Assembly (NCBI GenBank): GCA_031288305.1 | Contig: JAITRP010000014.1 | Span: forward strand, 1-32,782 | Direction: 5' to 3' | Length of the DNA stretch: 32,782 nt | Source of the DNA: Zoogloeaceae bacterium | GTDB lineage: Bacteria; Pseudomonadota; Gammaproteobacteria; Burkholderiales; Rhodocyclaceae | Part shown: positions 1 through 9,261 of the stretch, one piece after another | Numbering within the stretch: the stretch's first letter is position 1 | How the letters are laid out: each line of letters starts with the position of its first letter | Translations under genes and position numbers: made by a program | Notes under the pieces: generated by a model | Told to the model about the DNA's origin: nothing | The model's database searches: none | Seen by the model: only the letters and a program-made list of their open reading frames with translations

Positions 1-644
1 TTCCAGCAAGAAATGGGTAATGTGCCGCACCAGCGCATTTTCGATTTCGCGCTCGTGCGCGTCATCGCCCAGACCGAGAAAGTCGAACAGGTAGGGATCT
101 TTCAGGGTTTCCTGCGCCAGCGCCGAATGCGGCGCGGGCAGCCGCGCGTCGAAATTGGTGACGGCTTGCCCCTGGCGCGTGTGCAGGCGGTTGCGGATGT
201 TGCGTTCCAGCGTCGCGCGCGACCAGCCATGCGCAACTGCCTGAGTCAAATACCAACTCCGTCCCTCACGGGTTTTGAGTTTGTCAAGCAGGGTACAAAA
301 ATGAAACCACGGCAATTGTGCAGCAGCTTGCTGCACAAATTGCATCTCCGGCCACGCTTCGGCAAAAGCCCGCATGTATTTGAGATTGCGCGGGAGAATC
401 CCTTCTTGTCCGGGAATGCTTCGCGCAAATCACGCGCCAGGCGTTCGATGACCTTGCTGCCCCAGCCTTGCGCGGACTGGCGTTGCGGGATGTCGCGGCC
501 AATCCGCCAGTACAGCAGGATCAACTCCGCATTGACCGCCAGCGCCGCGCGTTGGCGGGCATCGGCGACGCAGCGCTTGATGTCCGCCAGCCACGAGGCG
601 TAATCGGCGGGAACTCTGCCTTGGATGGCAGGTTTTGGATTCAT
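1..644 (-). pseudogene. DUF1016 / PDDEXK-type nuclease (YhcG-like), frameshifted and cut by window edge
   Basis: The first part (from ATG at 644, with GGAGG seven bases upstream) reads like the DUF1016 N-terminal domain: a tryptophan-rich helix (LLYWRIGRDI), then WGSKVIERLARDL and FPDKKGFS. The frame is then lost at the CCC run at 392-394. Reading one frame over gives the expected continuation: RNLKYMRAFAEAWP, FCTLLDKLKTREGRSWYL, HGWSRATLERNI, then KDPYLFDFLGL and ALVRHITHFLLE, running open to position 1. One missing C restores the family sequence, so this is a single-base deletion. YhcG-like proteins are predicted endonucleases often found in accessory DNA; the catalytic C-terminal part is only partly inside the window. 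It lies 23 bases after the Sel1 gene, also broken. It could be functional if the deletion is a sequencing error. Confidence 0.85.
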
Positions 645-667
645 GACGTGTCCTCCCTTGCTGGCGC

Positions 668-2101
668 TCATTTCAAATTCAATCGTTCCCTGGCTTCTTC
701 ATGCCCTTGCAGCGCGGCTTTCAGCAGCCAGGCGGTCGAGGCCAGGCGGTTGTTGTCGTCCCGGTAGATTTCCTCGCCCAGCAGGTACTGGGCGTCGACT
801 TGCCCGGCAAACGCCGCTTTCAGCAGCCAGCGCACGCCCTCGTCAAAAGAATCGCGTCTCTTGCGAAAGTCCTCCGCGGCGCGCGTATTGCCGCTGTCCT
901 CGCCGGGCACATGGCCTGATCGGGATCGGCGCTCAGGTTCCAGCCCAATTCGTATTGGGCGTTCCGGTCGCCCGCCTTTGCCCTGTCGTACAGAACGACC
1001 GCTTTCTCGAACTTTTCGCGCATCTTCTTTACGTATTGCGCGTCACTATTCGACGCCTCTCCATTTTCGACATCCTGCCGGACGCGCTTTTCCTGGTCAC
1101 CAGCCAATTCCGCCGCCTTGCGCGGATTGGGCGCGAGATGCGCCGGGACGAGATGGGTTTGCAGCCGGAACCAGTTCATTTCGACCATCCGGTTGTAACA
1201 ATCGTTCCAATGCCTGGGAGAACCTTCCTTCCGGCAAAGTTCTCCCGCCGCGAATTTGCGCAACGCCGCGTCGATTATCCGCCGCCACATGATCTCCTGG
1301 AACGCCTCCCTGCCGCCAGCGGCAAGCGCGAAATCGACATCCCCCGTCTCGACGATCAGCCGCGCGACACGCCGGGCGTTCTGCTGTCCGGCGCGCGCGG
1401 CTTCCAGCAACCGGCGCAGACCTTCCTGACGCTCCTTGCCGCGGCAACCGCCATGCTCGATGATTACAAAAGACGAAAACCAGGCGGCATCTTTCCTCTC
1501 CCCCGCCGTGACATACAGGACAATGCCCAGCATGAACGGGCATCGGCATCATTCTGGGCGTCCCGCTCCAGGGCCAAAGAGGAATCCAGCGCGTCCAATC
1601 CCTCGCCCAGCTCACCTGCCAGCCGTCGTCCCTGGCATGTTCATCCCGCGCGCACTCCTCGATGTTCAATCGTTCCGACGCATCCCGGCGCGCGCGTTTT
1701 TGCCGCCTTGCGGCCTCGATTCCGTTTTCCCCGAACGTGAGCGGCGCATACGGGCAGGCCGAGTTCGCGGCGGACACATCCGCTTCCGGCTTGCCATGCA
1801 GCGTCGCCATTGTCCGCAGCGCCTGGGGATCTCCCTTTTCCGCCGCCGCCTGCAAGTTGCGCACGGCTTCGATCTCGCGCGCGCAGTTCTGGAGAGGCAA
1901 GGGCAGGCGCGCAAGTTCCGAGGCGCTGAATGCGGGCAGGATGCCGGGCGGCGGCTCGGCCACGCGCCGCCAGGCGGCGATGTTCCATTCGGCATCGTCT
2001 GTCGCATCGGCCAAGGCGGGGCAAGCGGCGGCAAGCGCGCATATCGCTATGGCTACGACACGCATTGCGCCACGCCGGTAGCCGAAGCCGCCAACTTTCA
2101 T
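668..2101 (-). pseudogene. Secreted Sel1-repeat (TPR-like) protein with three frameshifts
   Basis: The reading starts at ATG 2101 (GGGG upstream), or at an internal ATG at 2065, and begins with a signal peptide (MRVVAIAICALAAACPALADA). Sel1-like helical repeats follow in pieces: NLQAAAEKGDPQALRTMATL, GLRRLLEAARAGQQNARRV, YDRAKAGDRNAQYELGWNLS, GVRWLLKAAFAGQVDAQYL and WLLKAALQGHEEARERLNL, ending at a stop at 668. The sequence is spread over three frames. Breaks lie near 1620, 1535 and 907, and each is mended by adding one base, for example CGTTCATG to CGTTTCATG at about 1535. Intact it would be about 475 residues. Sel1 repeats usually mediate protein-protein contacts, and the specific role is unknown. 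Its start codon overlaps the stop of the DUF695 gene (ATGA), so the pair was probably co-translated. Confidence 0.75.
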
Positions 2102-3207
2102 GTTTTCCCCCGCGTGAATTTTTGGAAAGTTTTCCAATACCGATCCTTGTAAACATCGTATTCGATGGGCAGGATATCCGAGTATTCGTCCTGAATCTGG
2201 TAGAGGAGCTTGGAGATCCCGCGGAAATCCGCGCAGGCGAAGAACAGTTGCTTTTCGCCGTTGCCGGTTGCCCGGCCAATATACAGGCAGGTTTTGTCCT
2301 CCCGCACGCGGCCTTGCAAATCGTCCTCGATCTGGAACATGCGATCACTGGCTTCCTTGTCCGGCATTCCGTTGTCGGCGGTGGATGCCGGATAGTCGAT
2401 GTACAGGACGGCAATCCACGGATAGGAGGCGCGGTTCTTTATCCCCAGCAAGGTGGTATTGACGGCGGCCAGGACGGGATTTCCGTTTTGCGGCGCCCAT
2501 TCCAGCAGGGAGACGGATTGCTGGTCTTCCTCCGGGATGACCTCTTCCGGCGCCTGTTCGCGCGCGCCTTCCTCTTGCCGCCTCGCCAGGAACGCGCCCA
2601 GTTCGCCGATGGGAGACGCGCGCTGGCTTCGCCGGGGCTTGCCGGCGACCTCGAAATGGTCAATGCCGGCGGCAAACGCCAATTCTCCCAGGCAGCACGC
2701 CAGAAAAATACCGGCCCCCTTGGTGATTGCCGGAGCATTCTTCTTGTTCAGGCCGTCATGGAGGACGACGATGTTGGTTTCCGCCGGATATTTTTCATCG
2801 CGATCCGCATAAAAAGACAGATTGTCCTTGTTGAAGACGTGGCCTTGCATTTCGATATGGAATTCTTCCATGTCCATGGCCGGCTTCAGGGCAATGAATT
2901 TCCAGCCTTCCAGCGCGGGCGCGCAGGCGACCAGTTCCTCGATGAAAACGAAATTCACGATATTGCCTTCCGCGGAGAAGATGAGTTCGGCCGTATGCTC
3001 ATCCGACATTCCCGCCAGGAAGTAATAGCAATCCGTCTTGATCTCATCGAGTCTTGCGGACATCTTGTCAAAGAAATCCTCATGGACATCCGCGCTGTCT
3101 TTCTGGCGGAGGATGGCAAAGAACGCTTCTTCGTGCCGCGAAAACCAGTCCCAGAACCGGTGGTAGGCGCGAACGAAGCGATCCGGATGGCGTGTCGCAA
3201 GGCGCAT
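2098..3207 (-). CDS. DUF695 domain protein with an uncharacterised N-terminal module
   Basis: The 369-residue protein starts at ATG 3207, preceded by GGGAG at a good distance. I chose this start because the open frame upstream runs antisense-like through leuA. The C-terminal third (about residues 260-365) has the DUF695 pattern: aromatic strand WIAVLYIDY, an acidic helix with IEDDL, YIGRATGNGEKQLFFAC, and the closing YDVYKDRYWKTFQKF. Residues 1-200 form a separate region rich in Trp and Phe (FWDWFSRHEEAFF, EGNIVNFVFIEELV) that I do not recognise. A charged linker (about 205-240) joins them. There is no signal peptide or membrane segment, so it is probably cytoplasmic. It follows leuA by 32 bases and overlaps the Sel1 pseudogene start by ATGA. 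DUF695 has no established function, so none is assigned. Confidence 0.75.
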   Translation of the reverse strand: MRLATRHPDRFVRAYHRFWDWFSRHEEAFFAILRQKDSADVHEDFFDKMSARLDEIKTDCYYFLAGMSDEHTAELIFSAEGNIVNFVFIEELVACAPALEGWKFIALKPAMDMEEFHIEMQGHVFNKDNLSFYADRDEKYPAETNIVVLHDGLNKKNAPAITKGAGIFLACCLGELAFAAGIDHFEVAGKPRRSQRASPIGELGAFLARRQEEGAREQAPEEVIPEEDQQSVSLLEWAPQNGNPVLAAVNTTLLGIKNRASYPWIAVLYIDYPASTADNGMPDKEASDRMFQIEDDLQGRVREDKTCLYIGRATGNGEKQLFFACADFRGISKLLYQIQDEYSDILPIEYDVYKDRYWKTFQKFTRGKT

Positions 3208-3239
3208 GTCTCTTCTCCCTTTTGTCTTCCACGCCCGCT

Positions 3240-4781
3240 TTAAACGCTGCCTTTTTGCGGATCGAGCTTGTCCTCGCTGGAATGGAGCTTGTTCAGGGCA
3301 TTCAGGTAGGCTTTGATGGAAGCGATGACGATGTCCGTGTCCGCGCCCTGGCCGTTCACGATGCGTCCGTTCCGGGAGAGGCGCACGGTGACTTCGCCTT
3401 GCGCGTCGGTGCCGGTGGTGATGGCGTTGACCGAATACAGCAAGAGTTGCGCCGCGCTGTGGACGATTTCCTCGATAGCCCGGAACGCCGCGTCTACCGG
3501 GCCGGAGCCGCCGGCTTCCGCCTTCTGCTCTTCCTTGCCCACGCGCAAGGTTATCCGCGCGCGCGGCGTCTCGCCCGTTTCGGAGGAAACGCGCGAATAG
3601 TTGAGACGGTAATGCTCGGCGGCGGGCGTGAGCGCCTCGTCGGAAATCAGCGCCTGCAGATCCTCGTCGAAAATCTCGTGTTTCTTGTCGGCCAGCGCCT
3701 TGAAGCGGGCAAAGGCGGCATTCAACGCTTCCTCGCTTTCCAGCACGATGCCCAGTTCGGCAAGGCGGCTCTTGAAGGCGTTGCGCCCCGAATGCTTGCC
3801 CAATACCAGCTTGTTCTGGCTCCAGCCCACATCCTCGGCGCGCATGATTTCGTAGGTTTCCCGGTGTTTCAGCACGCCGTCCTGGTGGATGCCCGCCTCG
3901 TGCGCGAAGGCGTTGGCGCCGACGATGGCCTTGTTGGGCTGCACCGGATAGCCGGTAATCTGCGACACCAGCTTGGAGGCGGGCACGATCTGCGTGGCGT
4001 CGATACGGGTTCTTACCGGGAAGATGTCGGCGCGGGTACGGACGGCCATCACCACTTCTTCCAGCGAAGCGTTGCCCGCCCGCTCGCCCAGGCCATTGAT
4101 CGTGCATTCCACCTGACGCGCGCCCGCCAGCACGGCGGAAAGCGAATTGGCGACCGCCAGTCCCAGGTCGTTGTGGCAATGCACCGACCAGATTACCTTG
4201 TCGGCATTGGGCACGCGCTCAATCAGGCGGCGCATCATGTCCGCGAAGGGTTGCGGCAGGGTGTAGCCCACGGTGTCCGGCACGTTGAGCGTAGTCGCGC
4301 CCGCCTGAATAACCGCCTCGAAAACGCGGCAGAGAAAATCCAGATCGGAGCGTCCCGCGTCCTCGGCGGAAAATTCCACGTCGCCGGTATGGCGCCGCGC
4401 CCAGCCGATTGCCTTGACTGCCTGCGCCAGCACCTGATCGGGCGTCATGCAGAGCTTCTTTTCCATGTGGATGGCGCTGGTGGCGATGAAGGTGTGGATG
4501 CGTTTTCTCTTTGCCGGACGAATGGCTTCGCCGGCGCGTTCGATATCCTGTTCATTGGCGCGGGCAAGCGAGCAGACGGTGGATTCCTGTATCGTTCCGG
4601 CAATCGAGCGGATAGCTTCAAAATCGCCGGGGGAAGCGGCGGCGAATCCGGCCTCGATGACATCCACGCGCATCTTTTCCAGTTGGCGGGCGACGCGGAT
4701 CTTTTCTTCCCGCGTCATGGAAGCGCCGGGGCTTTGCTCGCCATCGCGCAAGGTGGTATCGAAAATAATCAGGGGCTGCAT
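3240..4781 (-). CDS. leuA: 2-isopropylmalate synthase
   Basis: This 513-residue enzyme condenses acetyl-CoA with 2-oxoisovalerate, the first committed step of leucine synthesis in the cytosol. The N-terminal HMGL-like TIM barrel shows [16 protein letters not shown] (residues 7-22, metal-binding Asp), the HCHNDLG and [14 protein letters not shown] motifs, and [18 protein letters not shown]. The C-terminal regulatory domain (about 390-505) is complete, so leucine feedback is expected. Length matches the long bacterial LeuA. Start ATG 4781 has GGAG nine bases upstream. It lies 29 bases after the small membrane protein and 32 before the DUF695 gene. No leucine-rich leader peptide or attenuator is visible, and there is no leuB/C/D beside it. 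Confidence 0.97.
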   Translation of the reverse strand: MQPLIIFDTTLRDGEQSPGASMTREEKIRVARQLEKMRVDVIEAGFAAASPGDFEAIRSIAGTIQESTVCSLARANEQDIERAGEAIRPAKRKRIHTFIATSAIHMEKKLCMTPDQVLAQAVKAIGWARRHTGDVEFSAEDAGRSDLDFLCRVFEAVIQAGATTLNVPDTVGYTLPQPFADMMRRLIERVPNADKVIWSVHCHNDLGLAVANSLSAVLAGARQVECTINGLGERAGNASLEEVVMAVRTRADIFPVRTRIDATQIVPASKLVSQITGYPVQPNKAIVGANAFAHEAGIHQDGVLKHRETYEIMRAEDVGWSQNKLVLGKHSGRNAFKSRLAELGIVLESEEALNAAFARFKALADKKHEIFDEDLQALISDEALTPAAEHYRLNYSRVSSETGETPRARITLRVGKEEQKAEAGGSGPVDAAFRAIEEIVHSAAQLLLYSVNAITTGTDAQGEVTVRLSRNGRIVNGQGADTDIVIASIKAYLNALNKLHSSEDKLDPQKGSV

Positions 4782-4810
4782 GGGACACTCCAGAAGGACA
4801 AGGGCGCGTT

Positions 4811-5308
4811 TTAGCGCGAATCGAACAAAAACTCGGCAATCGTCTGGCGGCGCTGGTCGGTGATGCTGAATTCGGCGCGCCAGCGCATGGGGCCAGTGAC
4901 GCAGATGGGCAAAACGGCCTGTCCGATGAACTGACCAGGCGCGATCTCCCGCAACGGCGCGGGATCGAAGGGCATGTCCATGTTGATGCCGGAAAGGGTC
5001 AGCAGCGCGCTTTGCGCGGGAACGTCCCGCAAGATGAGCCGCGCCGTCAGGGGTTGCAGGGGCGTCAGCGGACGCGGCGCGAGTTCGGCGGTAAGATCGC
5101 CGCCGCCGGGCAATTCGACGCGACAGGGCGTCTGGCTCAGATCGCAGGCGGCAGGCGGCAGGCGCGTAATCTCCAGCGTCTCCGCGCGCGCATCCGGCGC
5201 ATTGCCCGTCCATTGTCCTCCACGCCAGAACCAGCGCCCCGCAAGGAAGATCGACAACAGCGACAGCAAGGCAACCAGGATGGGCAGGAAAATCTTCCGG
5301 CGCGTCAT
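4811..5308 (-). CDS. Membrane-anchored protein of unknown family, CX6C and methionine-rich strand
   Basis: The 165-residue protein has a basic N-terminus and one hydrophobic segment (residues 6-24, [16 protein letters not shown]), so it is probably anchored in the inner membrane with the rest in the periplasm. The outer part looks beta-rich. It carries CDLSQTPC (Cys55 and Cys62), the strand [13 protein letters not shown] and then [15 protein letters not shown]. The layout recalls small proteins found near SCO/copper-handling genes, but that is a resemblance from memory and no such genes are near. Its ATG overlaps the dut stop (ATGA) and leuA starts 29 bases downstream, so it sits inside the coaBC-dut-leuA transcription unit. 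Function is unassigned. Confidence 0.7.
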   Translation of the reverse strand: MTRRKIFLPILVALLSLLSIFLAGRWFWRGGQWTGNAPDARAETLEITRLPPAACDLSQTPCRVELPGGGDLTAELAPRPLTPLQPLTARLILRDVPAQSALLTLSGINMDMPFDPAPLREIAPGQFIGQAVLPICVTGPMRWRAEFSITDQRRQTIAEFLFDSR

Positions 5309-5769
5309 TGTCGTCCCGTGCTGCCAAAGCCGCCCGCGCCGCGCGCCGAAGGCGCGAATTCGTCGACAATATTGAGACTGACCTGCAACACCGGCACGAC
5401 GACCAGTTGCGCGATGCGCTCCAGCGGTTCGATGACAAATGTTTGGTTGCCGCGATTCCAGGCGGAAACCATGATTTCGCCCTGATAGTCGGAATCGATA
5501 AGCCCGACCAGGTTGCCCAGCACGATGCCATGCTTGTGTCCCAGGCCGGAGCGCGGCAGCACCAGCGCGGCCAGCGCGGGATCGTCCAGATGGATGGCCA
5601 TGCCGGTCGGAATGAGCAGGGTCTGGCCGGGAAGAAGTTGCGAAGGCGCGTCAATGCAGGCGCGCAAATCCAGTCCGGCCGCGCCCGCCGAGGCGTAACG
5701 CGGCGGATCGTCCTTGAGGCGCGCATCCAGTATCTTGATGTCCATGCGTTTCTTTTCGGCAACCATCAT
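5305..5769 (-). CDS. dut: dUTP diphosphatase (dUTPase)
   Basis: It hydrolyses dUTP to dUMP and pyrophosphate, keeping uracil out of DNA and feeding thymidylate synthesis. All five trimeric dUTPase motifs are present in order: [41 protein letters not shown] and the C-terminal glycine-rich [11 protein letters not shown]. At 154 residues it is the normal size. The ATG at 5769 overlaps the coaBC stop (ATGA). A second ATG follows directly, and a third (5745) would give the shorter MDIKIL start, so the exact N-terminus is open. Coupling to coaBC is a common arrangement in proteobacteria. Confidence 0.96.
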   Translation of the reverse strand: MMVAEKKRMDIKILDARLKDDPPRYASAGAAGLDLRACIDAPSQLLPGQTLLIPTGMAIHLDDPALAALVLPRSGLGHKHGIVLGNLVGLIDSDYQGEIMVSAWNRGNQTFVIEPLERIAQLVVVPVLQVSLNIVDEFAPSARGAGGFGSTGRQ

Positions 5770-6950
5770 TTTTTCTCCATCAATGCCAGGATATGCGCCA
5801 CCAACTGGCGGGCAATTTGCGTCTTTGGGGCAATGGGCAAGGAGTGACCGCCCGCGTCGTCAAACAGGGTGACGCGGTTCGTTTCGCCGCCAAAGCCTTC
5901 CTGGATGAGATTGCCGACGATGAGCGGGATGTTCTTGCGCGCGCGTTTTTGCTGGGCGTAGTCCTCCAGATGCTCACTTTCGGCGGCAAAGCCCACGCAA
6001 AACGGAGGATGCGGCAAGGCGGCGACTTCGGCAAGGATGTCGGGATTTTGCACCAGGCGAATCTCCGGCGGGACGCCCGCGCTCTTTTTCAGCTTTTGCG
6101 GCGCGATTCGCTCGGCGCGATAATCGGCGACCGCGGCGACGGCGATGAAAATATCCGCCGCCGCCGCTCGTTGCAGGACGGCGGCGCGCATCTCCAGCGC
6201 GCTTTGCACGGAAATGCGCGTAACATTTAACGGCGCAATCCGCGCGACCGGGCCGGAAACCAGCGTGACGTCCGCTCCCGCCCGCGCGGCGGCGCGCGCC
6301 ACGGCATAGCCCATGCAGCCGGAAGACAGGTTGGTAAGACCGCGCACCGGATCGATGGCCTCGAAGGTAGGTCCCGCCGTGAGCAGGACTTTTTTTCCCG
6401 CCAGCGACTTGGGCGTAAAGAAGGCGCACAGGGCTTCCAGCAGGGCTTCCGGCTCCAGCATCCTGCCCTCGCCTTCTTCGCCGCAAGCCTGTACGCCAAC
6501 AGCGGGACCAAGGCAGGTAACGCCATCTTGTTGCAAGATTTCCAGATTGCGCCTTGTTGCCGGATTGTCCCACATCCGCCGGTTCATGGCGGGCGCGACC
6601 AGCAAGGGACAGGCGCGCGCCAGGGACAGCGCGGCAAGCAGGTCATTGGCGCGGCCCTGCGCCAGCCGGGCAATAAAGTCCGCCGTAGCGGGCGCGACCA
6701 GGACGGCGTCCGCCGCGCGCGTGAGATCGATGTGCGCCATGGCGTTGCCCGCCGCCCACATGTCGGTCAATACGGGCTTGCCGGAAAGGGCGGCAAAGGT
6801 GGCCGGTCCGACGAAACGGGTCGCGGCGCCGGTCATCGCCACCTGCGCCTCCGCGCCCGCGCCCGTGAGCAGACGCAACAAAACCGCCGCCTTGTACGCC
6901 GCCACGCTGCCCGTCACGCCCAACACAATCCGCTTGCCTTCCAGTTCCAT
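5766..6950 (-). CDS. coaBC: Bifunctional phosphopantothenoylcysteine decarboxylase / phosphopantothenate-cysteine ligase
   Basis: The 394-residue fusion performs two coenzyme A steps. The CoaC half (residues 1-180) is an FMN flavoprotein with [33 protein letters not shown] and the active-site cysteine loop CGEEGEGRM. The CoaB half (about 185-394) has [16 protein letters not shown] and AVADYR. It also has KLKK (the lysine cluster used in ligation) and VGFAAE. The SSGKMG motif typical after TNxS reads SSGCMG here, a lysine-to-cysteine change. The start ATG at 6950 has only a weak ribosome site. It heads a long minus-strand run and is divergent from rpmB. A possible -10 (TAGAAT, 6992-6987) has no good -35. 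Confidence 0.96.
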   Translation of the reverse strand: MELEGKRIVLGVTGSVAAYKAAVLLRLLTGAGAEAQVAMTGAATRFVGPATFAALSGKPVLTDMWAAGNAMAHIDLTRAADAVLVAPATADFIARLAQGRANDLLAALSLARACPLLVAPAMNRRMWDNPATRRNLEILQQDGVTCLGPAVGVQACGEEGEGRMLEPEALLEALCAFFTPKSLAGKKVLLTAGPTFEAIDPVRGLTNLSSGCMGYAVARAAARAGADVTLVSGPVARIAPLNVTRISVQSALEMRAAVLQRAAAADIFIAVAAVADYRAERIAPQKLKKSAGVPPEIRLVQNPDILAEVAALPHPPFCVGFAAESEHLEDYAQQKRARKNIPLIVGNLIQEGFGGETNRVTLFDDAGGHSLPIAPKTQIARQLVAHILALMEKK

Positions 6951-7075
6951 TATTTATTTGCCGCGCCCAAAAAATCAAAGGTTGTCATTCTAGCCGTTTG
7001 CGGGCGGCAATTGCGCCTTCGCCTTCGATGCGCGGACAAAACGAAATACCGCCCCCAACAAAATGCAAGATGGGC

Positions 7076-7105
7076 TTGCAGAAAAGGAGGAATGAAGGAT
7101 AGAAT
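7076..7105 (+). promoter_or_regulatory. Sigma-70-type promoter for rpmB-rpmG
   Basis: TTGCAG at 7076-7081 and TAGAAT at 7100-7105 are separated by 18 bases, 42 bases upstream of the rpmB start. This is the best match in the coaBC-rpmB divergent gap. It is predicted from sequence only. Confidence 0.55.
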
Positions 7106-7147
7106 GCTCGACTTTTCCGACTTGGACTTTTATCTGGAGCAACAATC

Positions 7148-7381
7148 ATGGCGCGAGTCTGCCAAGTGACGGGCAAGGCCCCAATGGTGGGGAACAAGGT
7201 TTCCCACGCCAACAACAAAACCAAGCGTCGTTTTCTGCCAAACTTGCAGTACCGCCGTTTCTGGGTTGAAACCGAAAACCGTTTCGTGCGTCTGCGCGTT
7301 TCCAGCGCCGGCCTGCGCCTCATCGACAAGAAAGGCATCGATGACGTGCTCTCCGGCCTGCGCAGCCGCGGCGAACTCTAA
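7148..7381 (+). CDS. rpmB: 50S ribosomal protein L28
   Basis: The 77-residue protein shows the L28 signature: [27 protein letters not shown], then [10 protein letters not shown] and a C-terminal helix ending LRSRGEL. It is a structural protein of the large ribosomal subunit. GGAG lies eight bases before the ATG. The N-terminal CQVTGK has only one cysteine, so this is the zinc-free form. rpmG follows 17 bases downstream, the usual pairing. Confidence 0.98.
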   Translation: MARVCQVTGKAPMVGNKVSHANNKTKRRFLPNLQYRRFWVETENRFVRLRVSSAGLRLIDKKGIDDVLSGLRSRGEL

Positions 7382-7398
7382 CGCAAAGGAGAACGAAC

Positions 7399-7566
7399 AT
7401 GGCCAAAGGCGGACGCGAAAAAATCAAGCTGGAATCCTCGGCGGGAACCGGGCACTTTTATACGACTTCCAAGAACAAGCGCACCACGCCCGAAAAACTG
7501 GAATTCCTGAAGTACGACCCGAAAGCAAGAAAGCACGTGCTGTACAAGGAAATCAAGCTGAAATAA
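7399..7566 (+). CDS. rpmG: 50S ribosomal protein L33
   Basis: The 55-residue reading frame [20 protein letters not shown], then [19 protein letters not shown] and a basic tail ending KEIKLK, is the standard L33 sequence. It has no cysteines, so it is the zinc-independent type. AAGGAG stands seven bases before the ATG at 7399, and the stop TAA is at 7564-7566. It is co-transcribed with rpmB. Ten bases after the stop comes the CGTCAAAAAG hairpin and then a strong terminator. Confidence 0.98.
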   Translation: MAKGGREKIKLESSAGTGHFYTTSKNKRTTPEKLEFLKYDPKARKHVLYKEIKLK

Positions 7567-7575
7567 GAAAAGAGG

Positions 7576-7605
7576 CGTCAAAAAGCAACCCCCCACTTTT
7601 TGACG
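7576..7605. repeat. Dispersed hairpin repeat, copy C (box only)
   Basis: A perfect 10-bp inverted repeat, CGTCAAAAAG (7576-7585) and CTTTTTGACG (7596-7605), with a C-rich loop, directly 3' of rpmG. The same box opens the longer repeats at 15249 and 18031. Confidence 0.7.
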
Positions 7606-7616
7606 GTTCGAACAGC

Positions 7617-7650
7617 AAAAAAAGGGCAGGCAAAGCCTGCCCTTTTTTTT
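7617..7650. terminator. Bidirectional rho-independent terminator between rpmG and dsbB
   Basis: A perfect 8-bp stem (GGGCAGGC 7624-7631, GCCTGCCC 7635-7642) with loop AAA is flanked by seven A's on the left and eight T's on the right. It can therefore stop both rpmBG (plus) and dsbB (minus, stop at 7687). Confidence 0.95.
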
Positions 7651-7686
7651 GAGGAAAATGCAAGGCAAATCCCAAGGTTGGGCGTA

Positions 7687-8283
7687 TCAATACGCCGTTG
7701 TTTCGCGGCGCGGCAGCAGGACAAACCAGGTCAGAAAGAGGCCATAGCCAAAAAAGGCAATGGCAGACAAGTTGGCGAGCGACAGGCCGAACAGCGTCCA
7801 TTCCTTGCTGCCGCATAAGCCGATGGCAAGGAAAAGCTCCGGCAGCACCGGGCCGTTATCCAACCAGTACATGCCCAACGCTTCCACCAGCCGCTCGATC
7901 AGCCCCGGATCCTCGAAGCTGCATTCCGCAACCAGATCGGGCATGGACTGCATCAAGGTTTGATAGATCGCAACACCCAGCCCCAGCAGGCAAAGCATCA
8001 CCAGCAACGCTCCCATGACGCGATAATTGCGCCGCCCTTCCCAGGTTTCCACGGAAAATGGCGGCAGGGCGAACGCCAGCGACAGCGTTCCCAGCAGGAT
8101 GAACAGCAGCCGCTGGAAAATACACAGCGCGCAGGGACTCAAGTGTTCCCATTCCTGGAGCAGCCAGGAGACGCACACCAGCGACCACGCCGCCACGCCA
8201 ACCAGCAGGAACGCCTGACGCGGCGTCAGGATGCTGCGCGAGATCAAGAGGCGGCGTGAAACTTTGCGTAAAGGATCGAGCAT
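7687..8283 (-). CDS. dsbB: Disulfide bond formation protein B
   Basis: The 198-residue inner-membrane protein reoxidises periplasmic DsbA and passes electrons to quinone. Four hydrophobic segments are visible (about 24-42, 58-75, 88-108, 165-190). The two periplasmic cysteine pairs are present: Cys51-X2-Cys54 in SPCALCIFQR, and Cys121 (ECSFEDPG) with Cys157 (AIGLCGSKEW). It is some 20-30 residues longer than typical DsbB, with extra sequence at the N-terminus (a basic stretch before the first membrane segment) and in the second loop. It is transcribed toward rpmG and is divergent from rpe. Confidence 0.93.
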   Translation of the reverse strand: MLDPLRKVSRRLLISRSILTPRQAFLLVGVAAWSLVCVSWLLQEWEHLSPCALCIFQRLLFILLGTLSLAFALPPFSVETWEGRRNYRVMGALLVMLCLLGLGVAIYQTLMQSMPDLVAECSFEDPGLIERLVEALGMYWLDNGPVLPELFLAIGLCGSKEWTLFGLSLANLSAIAFFGYGLFLTWFVLLPRRETTAY

Positions 8284-8398
8284 CGCAAAAGACCTGGAAA
8301 AAAAGATACGCCGCGTATGGTAGCAGGGGCGCAGTCAGAAGTGGAGCCATGTAGTAGAATCCATCGCCTCTGTCCTGTCTTTCATGCGCACAAATTCC

Positions 8399-9088
8399 AT
8401 GTCCGATTTCATCCTTGCGCCCAGCATCCTTTCCGCCGATTTTTCCCGCTTGGGCGAAGAAGTGGAAAACGTCATCGCTGCCGGGGCCGACTGGGTGCAT
8501 TTTGACGTGATGGACAACCATTACGTCCCCAACCTGACCATAGGCCCGCTGATCTGCGCCGCCCTTCGTCCGCGCACGGATGCGCCGATAGACGCGCATC
8601 TGATGATCGAACCCGTGGATCGCCTGATCCCGGAATTCGCCAGGGCGGGCGCGAATCTCATGACCTTCCATCCAGAGGCTTCCCGGCATATCGACCGCAC
8701 CTTGAGCCTGATCCGCGATCAGGGCTGCCAGGCGGGACTGGCGTTCAATCCTGCCACGCCATTGGCCTATATGGATCACGTCATGGACAGGCTCGATCTG
8801 GTGCTGTTGATGAGCGTCAATCCCGGTTTCGGCGGACAGTCCTTCATTTCCACGACGCTAAAAAAACTGCAGGCGGCGCGAAGGAAACTAGACGCCTACG
8901 CGCAGGAAAGCGACCGCCGCATCCGCCTGCAAGTCGATGGCGGCGTCAAGCCGGAAAATATCGCGCAAATCGCCCATGCCGGCGCGGACGCCTTCGTGGT
9001 CGGCTCCGCCGTATTCGGCGCAGGCCGGGAGGGCGACCCGCATCGATATGATTCCATCATCAAAACCCTGCGCGCCGGACTGGCGTGA
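8399..9088 (+). CDS. rpe: Ribulose-phosphate 3-epimerase
   Basis: It interconverts ribulose 5-phosphate and xylulose 5-phosphate in the pentose phosphate (and Calvin) cycle. The TIM-barrel motifs are all present: [29 protein letters not shown] with the catalytic Asp, [19 protein letters not shown] and the second catalytic Asp in [11 protein letters not shown]. The 229 residues from ATG 8399 fit the family, and an in-frame ATG at 8384 would add five residues of no family resemblance. TAGAAT at 8355-8360 could be a -10 but lacks a convincing -35. No gph or trpE neighbour is present; proB converges on it. Confidence 0.97.
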   Translation: MSDFILAPSILSADFSRLGEEVENVIAAGADWVHFDVMDNHYVPNLTIGPLICAALRPRTDAPIDAHLMIEPVDRLIPEFARAGANLMTFHPEASRHIDRTLSLIRDQGCQAGLAFNPATPLAYMDHVMDRLDLVLLMSVNPGFGGQSFISTTLKKLQAARRKLDAYAQESDRRIRLQVDGGVKPENIAQIAHAGADAFVVGSAVFGAGREGDPHRYDSIIKTLRAGLA

Positions 9089-9144
9089 AATCAGGGGACG
9101 GAAGACCAAAAGACTGAAGACTGGGCGGGTGCTACGCGCCTTGT

Positions 9145-9163
9145 GGGCGGCAGGTTGCCGCCC
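9145..9163. repeat. GC-rich hairpin between rpe and proB
   Basis: GGGCGGCA (9145-9152), loop GGT, TGCCGCCC (9156-9163) form a perfect 8-bp stem between two converging genes. There is no T run, so it is not a classical terminator. This kind of short palindrome is often repeated in GC-rich genomes. Confidence 0.5.
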
Positions 9164-9261
9164 CTACGGAACCTGCGGAGCACATTACGCCAAACACGCG
9201 ATTACCGACTACTGAACACAGAGTTTACAAAGCGAGCGGAGCGAGCGCTCTGTCCTCTGAG

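Noticed and set aside
4782-4810. Leucine attenuator or riboswitch before leuA
   Set aside because: Only 29 bases separate leuA from the upstream gene and there is no leucine-codon leader or terminator hairpin.
3054-4814. 586-codon plus-strand open frame over leuA
   Set aside because: It is the antisense shadow of leuA, which has clear family motifs; GC-rich codon use leaves antisense frames open.
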